NCBI GenBank assembly: GCA_036732565.1 | Contig: DAINCF010000070.1 | Location: 1-18,956 of the forward strand | From: JAIVJN01 sp036732565 | Lineage (GTDB): Bacteria > Acidobacteriota > Vicinamibacteria > Vicinamibacterales > UBA2999 | Reading direction: 5' to 3' | Length of the DNA: 18,956 nucleotides | Shown here: positions 12,985 through 18,956 of the stretch, piece by piece | How positions within the stretch are numbered: position 1 is the stretch's first letter | Layout: every line of letters begins with the position of its first letter | Notes under the pieces: generated by a model | Databases searched by the model: none | What the model was told of the DNA's origin: nothing | Seen by the model: only the letters and a program-made list of their open reading frames with translations | Made by a program: the position numbers and the translations under genes

Positions 12985-15201
12985 CTACGGCAGCGTGAAA
13001 CGGACGCCGACCCGAACCGTCCGCGGCCAGCCGATCGTGCGCAGCGGCGTGCGGCCCGTATCGTATTCCTCGTCGAACAGGTTCTCAATCGCGACGAACG
13101 CTTGCGCCACACGGCCCACGCTCCGGCTGACCATCGCGTCGACGACGGCGAAGGAGTTGAGCTCGAGCTCGTTGAGGTCGTCGTCGAACTGCGCGCTGCT
13201 GCCGCGGACTTGCAGGGCCGCTGTGGCCAGCCGCGGATCGGTCCAGGTAAGCCCCGCGCCGAACTGCACGCGCGGCACCTGCGGCACGCGATTCCCTTCG
13301 ATGGCCGGCGCCGCAATCGAGCCGCGGAAGTGGCTCGACGTGAACGTCACCTGTCCGTTGACCGAGAACGCGGTGTGCACGCGATAGTCGGCTTCGAGCT
13401 CGAGACCCGTGGATCGAATCTCGTCTGAGTTCTGCCGCTGACGCGTGATCTGCGCCGGCGTCGTGCTCAACGTGATGTTGGCGATGGCGCCATCGAGCTG
13501 GTTGAGGAACGCGGTCGCGCGCGTCGAGAGACGATCGAATCGATAGAGCACGCCGCCTTCGACGCCCGTCAGGCGCTCGGGCTCGAGCAGCGGATTCGGA
13601 TTGGTCAACACGTTGCCGGCACGGAAGCCGCGATGCAGCTCGTTGAGCGTGGGCGTGCGATATGACCGATACGCGGAGGTCTGAAGCGTGGCCTCGCCGA
13701 CGCGCCACGCGACCGACGCGCGCGGGCTGAAGAACGAGTCGGACTTGTCTTCGAGCGCGGGATCCGTGGGCGTCGACTGCCAGGTATCGACGCGCGCGCC
13801 GACGCCGATGCTGACCGCGGGGGTGACCTCGATGCCGAAGCGAGCGAACCCCCCGCCACCACTTTCGGTGCCACCGACTTCGAAGGGCCCGGTCCGCACG
13901 TTGGTCACCGAGTAGCGGAATTCCTCGACCGTCGACTCCGTGCGGTGCCCCTCCGCGCCGACGAGCAGGCTGTGCGCGCCGAACGAGCGCGACCACTGTC
14001 CACTGAAGGTCAAGAAGTCGCTGGGTGTCCACTGCTCGGTCGTCAAGCGCTCGGTGGCGCGATCGGCGGCCACCGCCGTGAACGTCTGGAAGTACTCCTG
14101 CGTGCCGCCCGACACTCTGGCTTCCCATGCGCCGCCCGCGACCGAGCCGCTGACGTCCCCGGCGAGCTGGCGCCACGCCGTGGAGTTCACCTGTAACGGT
14201 GTGCCGTTGCCGCGATCTTCGGTGTACGCGCTCGCCTTCAGCGACGCACGCCAGGCATCGCGCTTGGTGCCAAGGGTCGCGAAGCCGGTACCGTAGTCGC
14301 TATCGGCACGCACGTCGACGATGCCGGCCACCTCCGGCGCGATAACGGGAGCGCCGGCCGTGCGCAGCCACTCACCAGCCGCCGAGCCGAACCATGGGCC
14401 AGAAGTGAGACCGCCGAACATCGAGAGACGAGCGGTATCGTGAGAGCCTCCATCGACCGCGGCGCGCAGGCGCGAACGATCCGGCGACAGCGTCAACACC
14501 TGCACGACGCCGCCGAGGGCATCCGCGCCGTACAGATCTCCTGCCGCCCCGCGCACGATCTCCACGCGATCGACGGCCGCGGCCGGCACACGATTCCAGT
14601 ACACCCAGCTGCCGAACGGATCGTTCAGCGGCACGCCGTCCGCGAGCACCAGCGTCCGACTTGCGCCAGAGCCGGATACGCCCCGCAGCGTGACCCCCTG
14701 CGTCGTCGGATTGGCGACACGGGACGAGGTCCGGCGAAACAACGTGAAGCCCGGCGTCTGTCTCAGCGCATCGTCCAACGCGCCGGCGGCGGTGTTCGCC
14801 AACTCCGCCGACGTCACGACCGTGCTGCTGGCGGCGCTCGGCAGCCGCTCGACGCCGCGAGCGGCGGTCACGACCACGGAGTCCGCAAAGCTCACCGGTC
14901 TCAACACGATCCGCAGAGGATTGGTGGCGGTCGCCATCGGCACCACGATTTCCGCGAACCCGTCCGCGCCGACGCGAAGCCGCTCCGGCGACGAGGTCAG
15001 CTCGAAGGTGCCGTCGGGACCCACCGTGACCGACGACTCCCGGCCGTCCGGCTGCACGGCGACCACCCGCGCCTCAGGCACGGCCGCGCCGGAGACGTCG
15101 ACGACCACGCCACGCGCGCCGTTTTGTCCCGCCTGGACCGTCGCGGCGCTCATGAGAAGACAGACGAAGACAAACCGTTGCATGACTACGTTTACGGCCA
15201 T
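12985..15201 (-). CDS. TonB-dependent outer membrane receptor
   Basis: The 738-residue protein has a signal peptide (about residues 7-24, V-F-V-C-L-L-M-S-A-A-T-V-Q-A), a carboxypeptidase-regulatory-like domain (about 28-100), a TonB-box-like D-S-V-V-V-T-A (107-113), a plug domain (about 115-235, with R-T-L-V-L-A-D-G-V-P-L-N-D and V-E-I-V-R-G-A-A-G-D-L-Y-G), and a long beta-barrel ending near ENLFDEEYDTGRTP and VRVGVRFTLP. Receptors of this type import metal chelates, cobalamin or carbohydrates using TonB energy; the ligand is not readable here. Starts at ATG 15201 or ATG 15183 are both possible, without a good Shine-Dalgarno. The upstream region is taken up by nonamer arrays, and no riboswitch was recognised. 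The C-terminal residue is Pro, not the usual Phe. Confidence 0.92.
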   Translation of the reverse strand: MAVNVVMQRFVFVCLLMSAATVQAGQNGARGVVVDVSGAAVPEARVVAVQPDGRESSVTVGPDGTFELTSSPERLRVGADGFAEIVVPMATATNPLRIVLRPVSFADSVVVTAARGVERLPSAASSTVVTSAELANTAAGALDDALRQTPGFTLFRRTSSRVANPTTQGVTLRGVSGSGASRTLVLADGVPLNDPFGSWVYWNRVPAAAVDRVEIVRGAAGDLYGADALGGVVQVLTLSPDRSRLRAAVDGGSHDTARLSMFGGLTSGPWFGSAAGEWLRTAGAPVIAPEVAGIVDVRADSDYGTGFATLGTKRDAWRASLKASAYTEDRGNGTPLQVNSTAWRQLAGDVSGSVAGGAWEARVSGGTQEYFQTFTAVAADRATERLTTEQWTPSDFLTFSGQWSRSFGAHSLLVGAEGHRTESTVEEFRYSVTNVRTGPFEVGGTESGGGGFARFGIEVTPAVSIGVGARVDTWQSTPTDPALEDKSDSFFSPRASVAWRVGEATLQTSAYRSYRTPTLNELHRGFRAGNVLTNPNPLLEPERLTGVEGGVLYRFDRLSTRATAFLNQLDGAIANITLSTTPAQITRQRQNSDEIRSTGLELEADYRVHTAFSVNGQVTFTSSHFRGSIAAPAIEGNRVPQVPRVQFGAGLTWTDPRLATAALQVRGSSAQFDDDLNELELNSFAVVDAMVSRSVGRVAQAFVAIENLFDEEYDTGRTPLRTIGWPRTVRVGVRFTLP

Positions 15202-15225
15202 GGGTGGTCCATGAATTTACCTCAA

Positions 15226-15396
15226 AAGGTGCCCAAGGTGCTCAGGGTGCTCAAGGTGCGCGGGGTGCAGGAGGTGCCGGAGTGTCCAAAGTGCGAAGAG
15301 TCTGCATCGCGCTCCACCCCTCGGCACTCCTGGGCACCTCGAGCACCCCTGGGCACCCTGAGCACCCTGAGCACCCTGGGCACCCTGGGCACCCTG
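15226..15396. repeat. Facing 9-bp repeat arrays (GGTGC units)
   Basis: The left arm (15226-15305) is a run of nonamers on the + strand: AAGGTGCCC, AAGGTGCTC, AGGGTGCTC, AAGGTGCGC, GGGGTGCAG, GAGGTGCCG, then degenerate units. The right arm (about 15318-15396) has the same nonamer on the - strand (CAGGGTGCC and CAGGGTGCT repeated). The arms face each other and can form an imperfect hairpin. They fill most of the 225-nt gap between the divergent TonB receptor and dodecin genes, so they lie in both promoter regions. No other gene was seen in the gap. Confidence 0.9.
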
Positions 15397-15426
15397 ATAT
15401 AGAGTTCTGCCCCAGGAGGTGTCTCT

Positions 15427-15630
15427 ATGGCTGTGGCGAAGGTCACCGAGATCATTGCGGGCTCGAGCAAGAACTTCGAGGACGCGGTGGCGACGGGCGT
15501 CAAGCGTGCGGGCAAGACGCTCAAGAACGTCCGATCCGCATGGGTCGACGGCACTGAAGTGATCGTCGAGAAGGGCAAGATTACGGAGTGGCGGGTGCGT
15601 CTCAAGGTGACGTTCGTCATCGAGGACTAG
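15427..15630 (+). CDS. Dodecin flavoprotein
   Basis: The 67-residue protein matches dodecin, a small dodecameric flavin-binding and storage protein. It reads M-A-V-A-K-V-T-E-I-I, then the helix segment SSKNFEDAVATGVKRAGKTL, the conserved Trp39 in R-S-A-W-V (the flavin-stacking residue of the family), and the strands V-I-V-E-K-G and W-R-V-R-L-K-V-T-F. Length is normal. AGGAGGT precedes the ATG by 7 nt. It is the first gene of the dodecin, CsbD, LOG run on the + strand, 30 nt after the nonamer array; the CsbD gene follows after 98 nt, so it may have its own promoter. Confidence 0.93.
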   Translation: MAVAKVTEIIAGSSKNFEDAVATGVKRAGKTLKNVRSAWVDGTEVIVEKGKITEWRVRLKVTFVIED

Positions 15631-15728
15631 CCGCGAAGCTCCGCCTCGAGCCGACGACAAGCCCTTCGCGTGGCACGCTCCGTGCTTTGCTTTCGTTAGC
15701 GCGCACTATGGCGCGAAGGGAGGTTTGC

Positions 15729-15932
15729 ATGAACGCTGACACGCTGAAGGGACAATGGAAGCAGCTCAAGGGCGAGGCCAAGATCCGTTGGGGCAAGCTC
15801 ACAGACGACGATCTCGATCAAATCGACGGCGCGCTCGACAAGCTCGAAGGCAAGTTGCAGGAGCGATACGGCTGGACACGCGACGAAGTCAAGCAACAGC
15901 TCGGGGACTTCGGTCGCCCCGCCAGCGTCTAG
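15729..15932 (+). CDS. CsbD-like small stress protein
   Basis: The 67-residue product shows the CsbD pattern: M-N-A-D-T-L-K-G-Q-W-K-Q-L-K-G at the start and a second helix with L-D-K-L-E-G-K-L-Q-E-R-Y-G-W. CsbD proteins are small, hydrophilic and often induced by general stress; their activity is unknown. GGGAGG lies about 6 nt before ATG 15729, which settles the start against longer in-frame readings from 15588. The 98-nt gap before it shows no clear promoter. LOG starts 27 nt after the stop, so these two are likely cotranscribed. Confidence 0.9.
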   Translation: MNADTLKGQWKQLKGEAKIRWGKLTDDDLDQIDGALDKLEGKLQERYGWTRDEVKQQLGDFGRPASV

Positions 15933-15959
15933 AGTCTTGGGGAGTAGGATCAGAGGAGG

Positions 15960-16736
15960 ATGACGCCCTCGCCTGCTCCCCCCTTCCTCGACGCCGACAA
16001 TCAGCCCGAAGACGATCGGGTTGTGCTCGAAGGCCCGCACTCGCGGTTTCGCGAGCTCGGGATCATGTTGAAGGTCGGGCGCGATTTCCTGCGCGGGTTT
16101 CGGGCGCTCCACTTCGTCGGCCCCTGCGTCACCGTGTTCGGCTCGGCGCGCTTTTCAGAGAACCATCCGGTCTACGCGCTGGCTCGAGAAGTCGGCGCCG
16201 CAATCACGCGACTCGGCTTCACGGTCATGACCGGCGGCGGCCCCGGCGTGATGGAAGGCGCCAATCGCGGCGCGCGCGAAGCCGGGGGCCGATCGGTGGG
16301 ATGCAACATCTCGCTGGCGCACGAGCAGTTTCCCAATCCGTATCTCGATCGCTACGTCATCTGCCACTACTTCTTCGTGCGCAAGGTGCTGCTCTTCAAG
16401 TACTCGTACGCGTTCGTCGTGCTGCCGGGTGGGCTCGGCACGCTCGATGAGCTCACCGAGGCGCTCACCCTGATTCAGACCGGCAAGATCCATCAGTTCC
16501 CGGTGGTGCTGATGGGCGTCGAGTACTGGCAGCCGTTCACGGCGCTGCTGAAGAAGATGGTGGAAGCGGGGACGGTCGCGGCAAAAGATCTCGACCTGAT
16601 GACGATCACGGACTCGGTGGCCGAAGCGATGGCGCACATCGAACGTCACGCCATCCATCGCTTCGGTTTGCGCAAGCGCCGCGCGCCCGCGCCGTCGCGC
16701 ATCCTCGGCGAGCGCACGCTCAATCCGCGGTCCTAG
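15960..16736 (+). CDS. LOG family Rossmann-fold protein
   Basis: The 258-residue protein has the LOG-family core (formerly called lysine decarboxylase-like): V-T-V-F-G-S-A-R (57-64), the nucleotide-binding T-G-G-G-P-G-V-M-E-G-A-N (91-102) and the signature P-G-G-L-G-T-L-D-E-L-T-E (156-167). Members cleave nucleoside 5'-monophosphates to free base and ribose phosphate; in plants this activates cytokinins, while in bacteria the physiological role is less clear. GAGGAGG lies directly before ATG 15960. The N-terminal 30 residues are not part of the core, and the C-terminal 30 are basic. Its stop ends one base before the convergent msrA stop. Confidence 0.93.
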   Translation: MTPSPAPPFLDADNQPEDDRVVLEGPHSRFRELGIMLKVGRDFLRGFRALHFVGPCVTVFGSARFSENHPVYALAREVGAAITRLGFTVMTGGGPGVMEGANRGAREAGGRSVGCNISLAHEQFPNPYLDRYVICHYFFVRKVLLFKYSYAFVVLPGGLGTLDELTEALTLIQTGKIHQFPVVLMGVEYWQPFTALLKKMVEAGTVAAKDLDLMTITDSVAEAMAHIERHAIHRFGLRKRRAPAPSRILGERTLNPRS

Positions 16737-16737
16737 T

Positions 16738-17370
16738 TCAAGCGCGAACGCCGACCGGGCAGGCGACGCCGGTGCCGCCGTGGCCACAATAGCCGTTCGG
16801 GTTCTTCGCGAGGTACTGCTGGTGATAGTCCTCGGCGAAGTAGAACGGACCTGCCGGCGCGATCTCGGTGGTGATCGCTCCGTACCCCGCCCCGGAGAGC
16901 CGCTCCTGATACGCATCCTTCGAGGCACGCGCGGCGGCTTCCTGCGCCGGCGTGTTGAAGTAGACGGTCGATCGATACTGAGTGCCGACGTCGGCACCCT
17001 GCCGCATGCCCTGTGTGGGATCGTGCCCTTCCCAGAAGACGCGCAGCAACTCGTCGAGGCTCACCGCCGCCGGATCGTACACCACGCGAACGACCTCGGT
17101 GTGGCCGGTCTGACCGCTGCAGACCTCCTCGTAGGTCGCGTTCGGCGTGAACCCACCGGCGTATCCGACCGACGTCGCCGCAACTCCCGGAATCGTCCAG
17201 AACATCTTCTCGGCGCCCCAGAAGCAACCCATGCCCACGAGGATCTCTTCGAGGCCAGACATGGCCGGCTGAACGGGCCGATGCGTCACGTAGTGCTCGG
17301 ACGCGACGCGCAGCGGCTGTTGACGCCCGGGCAGGGCCCGTTCAGGAGTCGTCATCAGTGTGGATCCCAT
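16738..17370 (-). CDS. msrA: Peptide methionine sulfoxide reductase MsrA
   Basis: The 210-residue enzyme reduces Met-S-sulfoxide in proteins, using thioredoxin as reductant. The catalytic motif G-C-F-W-G has Cys49; resolving cysteines Cys195 (N-G-Y-C-G-H) and Cys204 (V-A-C-P-V-G) are at the C-terminus, as in the three-Cys class. G-Y-A-G-G, S-G-Q-T-G-H-T-E-V-V and E-D-Y-H-Q-Q-Y are also intact. The first 40 residues precede the conserved core and carry no clear signal peptide. ATG 17370 and ATG 17355 are alternative starts. It begins only 10 nt after the upstream secreted CxxCH protein gene, so the two are likely one operon, which links this repair enzyme to an envelope redox protein. Confidence 0.96.
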   Translation of the reverse strand: MGSTLMTTPERALPGRQQPLRVASEHYVTHRPVQPAMSGLEEILVGMGCFWGAEKMFWTIPGVAATSVGYAGGFTPNATYEEVCSGQTGHTEVVRVVYDPAAVSLDELLRVFWEGHDPTQGMRQGADVGTQYRSTVYFNTPAQEAAARASKDAYQERLSGAGYGAITTEIAPAGPFYFAEDYHQQYLAKNPNGYCGHGGTGVACPVGVRA

Positions 17371-17380
17371 GTCTATCAGA

Positions 17381-18691
17381 TTACCTGACCGGCGCGCGAG
17401 GTACGGCGGCGGGCTTCGTGTCCCGGAGGATTTCGAGAATCACCCTCCGGTCCTCGCGGGACAGGCGTCCACCGTCGCGCTGCGCGGTACGGCGGTCAGG
17501 CACCGCACTGTCGCTGAGCGTCTCGGCTAGGCGGGAGTAGATCCGATCGCGCACAGTCGCTGGTAAGGCGTCGAATGCGTCGCTGTAGATCATGTAGCTG
17601 AGCGGGTAGCGAAACAGTCGCGTCCGCAGGTCGAAGTCGCGCAAGGATCTCCCCTGCTTGTCGCGCGGCCCCCGCTTCGGGAACGTCTCAGTGAACGTCG
17701 AGACGCCCTCGATCGGCTCCGTCAATCGCGCCTCGTTGCTGAAGAGCATGTAGGCGACGAGCTCCTCGATTTCCTTGTCCAGCGCGCGCGTCAACCGGTC
17801 GTCCGACCCGCTCCCGTGCTGGACCATCCGTGCCTGCCACCCGACGCGAGTGATGAGGTTGGTCATCTGCGTCTGATGCTCGAAGGTCATCAACGCGACG
17901 ATGTCGCTGGTTTGCGCCGGGTAGTGGAACGGGGCAAAGCGCCCGATCAGGGTCGTGAGGTTGCGTGGCGACTCGCGTACCAACGCCGACGGATCGTTCG
18001 GGTTCGAGGCGACGGCGTTCGCTCGATCGCGTGGCTGGCCGCGCTTCGCCATCACATACCACCCTCCCCAGCGCTCCTCGAACGCGCTCATGTGATCGGT
18101 GATGACCGCCGAATCGCCGCGGAGCGGCAGGCCCGTTGGACCGGGAATCACCGAGCCCACGTAGATGCCGGGCACGCCCGCCGTGTTGGGACCGAGGTGG
18201 CAATGCAGGCAAGCCTCGTCTCTCGTGAACGTCGGCTTGCCCGCGGCGTTCACCGACATGGCGTAGAACACGGGCCCCTGCACGGGGTCGATCGCCGCCA
18301 GCTCGAGGTCGACGCTTCCCGGCACGTACCCCACCGCGATGTCGTCTCCGAAATAAATCGCGCGCGGGCGATCGGGAGCGATTCTCGCCGCTTGGACGCT
18401 GGTCTTCGAGAACACGAGCAGCTGCGAATCGGGATTCACACCAAGACGATCGAGCAGGCCCGGCAGATGCCCGAGGACGTCGTTCCGCGTGGGCAGGGCG
18501 CTCGCGCCGCTCTCGAGCTCGCGCGCGAGCGTCGCGACGCGATCGCGCGCTGGACGTGTCAGGTATTCGATGGCGGGATGGTCGATCGCGAGGTTGGTCT
18601 TGTACTCACGCTCCGGCCCGCGTTCGCGCTCCTGCGCCGCGAATTCCGCTGCGGACAGCAGCGCGAGCGCAGCGACACAGAGATGTCTCAC
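17381..18691 (-). CDS. Secreted CxxCH (possible haem c) protein of unknown function
   Basis: From GTG 18691 the protein has 436 residues with a signal peptide (V-R-H-L-C-V-A-A-L-A-L-L-S-A-A-E-F-A, cleavage near residue 19). A single C-L-H-C-H motif lies at 161-165, the covalent haem c attachment sequence; nearby Met and His residues could be axial ligands. The rest is a mixed helical protein with no family I can name. The GTG overlaps the stop of the upstream ankyrin gene as GTGA, which strongly supports this start over the longer frame from 18760. The protein is predicted to be periplasmic. msrA follows after 10 nt. Haem attachment is inferred from the motif only and needs the cytochrome c maturation system. 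Confidence 0.8.
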   Translation of the reverse strand: MRHLCVAALALLSAAEFAAQERERGPEREYKTNLAIDHPAIEYLTRPARDRVATLARELESGASALPTRNDVLGHLPGLLDRLGVNPDSQLLVFSKTSVQAARIAPDRPRAIYFGDDIAVGYVPGSVDLELAAIDPVQGPVFYAMSVNAAGKPTFTRDEACLHCHLGPNTAGVPGIYVGSVIPGPTGLPLRGDSAVITDHMSAFEERWGGWYVMAKRGQPRDRANAVASNPNDPSALVRESPRNLTTLIGRFAPFHYPAQTSDIVALMTFEHQTQMTNLITRVGWQARMVQHGSGSDDRLTRALDKEIEELVAYMLFSNEARLTEPIEGVSTFTETFPKRGPRDKQGRSLRDFDLRTRLFRYPLSYMIYSDAFDALPATVRDRIYSRLAETLSDSAVPDRRTAQRDGGRLSREDRRVILEILRDTKPAAVPRAPVR

Positions 18692-18956
18692 CGGCTGCCG
18701 GGCGGCTTGGCCGACGTCTTCTCTTCTTTCGTGTTGTTCACGCACGCCGTCGAGCGGCAATCGTGTGAGTTCAACGAACCGAGCGACTCGAGCAGCTTCA
18801 CCGTCTCGGGATGCAAGAGCGATTTCTCGCGAGGGCCGTTGGCCATGTCCGCCACGGTGTCGCCGGTCCCTGCGGGCACGTCTTCCGCGCCTTGCGTGCC
18901 GCCCAGGCGGCCGCTCGCGCGCGCCTTCACGTCCGCGCCCTTCGAGACGAGATACT
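18688..18956 (-). CDS. Ankyrin-repeat protein, C-terminal end (partial)
   Basis: The frame stays open to the right edge of the window, so the gene continues upstream. The visible part starts with an ankyrin unit (Y-L-V-S-K-G-A-D-V-K-A-R), and after a Gly-rich linker has a second repeat-like piece (D-T-V-A-D-M-A-N-G and P-E-T-V-K-L-L-E-S-L-G). The tail has a short Cys pair in H-D-C-R-S-T-A-C and ends in a Lys/Pro/Ser-rich stretch. Ankyrin repeats mediate protein contacts; in this context they probably act with the adjacent secreted protein, but whether this protein is itself exported is outside the window. Stop TGA overlaps the next start codon by four bases. GTG at 18930 is an in-frame start but is unlikely, as the ankyrin motif begins before it. 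Confidence 0.82.
   Translation of the reverse strand, partial: YLVSKGADVKARASGRLGGTQGAEDVPAGTGDTVADMANGPREKSLLHPETVKLLESLGSLNSHDCRSTACVNNTKEEKTSAKPPGSR

Noticed and set aside
12985..15201. Assigning the TonB receptor to siderophore uptake because feoAB is in the window
   Set aside because: The feo genes are several kilobases away with unrelated genes between; barrel sequence alone does not reveal the ligand.
14440..15402. 320-codon + strand frame opposite the TonB receptor, running into the nonamer array
   Set aside because: Its C-terminus is only the translated nonamer repeat and the rest is antisense to receptor coding sequence.
15202..15426. Cobalamin or other riboswitch upstream of the TonB receptor
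   Set aside because: The region is taken up by nonamer repeats and I saw no B12-box-like or other conserved aptamer element.
1..18956. tRNA, rRNA, integrase, transposase or attachment site
   Set aside because: None was recognised on either strand; the repeats are not flanked by transposase genes or target duplications that I can see.

Overview
The window is about two-thirds G+C and densely coding. The gene set points to a Gram-negative soil or sediment bacterium, most likely Acidobacteriota and plausibly class Vicinamibacteria. The pointers are a TonB-dependent receptor with a carboxypeptidase-regulatory-like N-terminus, several lipoproteins, a DUF937 protein, a YbaY-META lipoprotein, a CHAT/TPR lipoprotein under an ECF sigma factor, and an ankyrin-repeat protein paired with a secreted CxxCH protein. 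The taxonomic call is an inference from gene content; there is no rRNA or marker gene here.

Layout. 1-700: the 3' end of an FG-GAP/VCBS-like repeat protein and a small convergent GNAT acetyltransferase. 717-947: two head-to-head arrays of degenerate 13-bp repeats directly upstream of the next operon. 965-5829: a four-gene + strand operon of ECF sigma factor, zinc-finger transmembrane anti-sigma factor, a 309-residue protein of unknown function, and a TPR/CHAT caspase-like lipoprotein. This is the most interesting system in the window. 5781-9342: a - strand ferrous iron uptake set (feoA, feoB, FeoB-associated Cys-rich protein) followed by an unknown helical protein whose 3' end overlaps the CHAT gene antisense. 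9400-9484: a candidate promoter with an overlapping inverted-repeat operator, then twin hairpins. 9527-12336: DUF937 protein (-), divergent YbaY-META lipoprotein (+), a wHTH microprotein overlapping an exported acetamidase/formamidase-family protein (+). 12336-12510: a nested inverted repeat joining two convergent stop codons. 12509-15201: DoxX protein and TonB-dependent receptor (-). 15226-15396: facing nonamer arrays. 15427-16736: dodecin, CsbD-like protein and LOG-family protein (+). 16738-18956: MsrA, a secreted CxxCH protein and the 3' end of an ankyrin-repeat protein (-, tightly packed).

Two themes stand out. First, the predicted topology of the sigma operon places both the anti-sigma C-terminal domain and the CHAT peptidase outside the cytoplasmic membrane, so the peptidase could act in the signalling path that frees the sigma factor (hypothesis). 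Second, the window is full of palindromic and short-period repeats. Some lie between genes, but three sit in frame inside conserved enzymes: two in the CHAT domain (one between the catalytic His and Cys) and one in the FeoB G domain between G1/switch I and G3. They look like mobile or expanding repeat elements that proteins have absorbed as surface loops.
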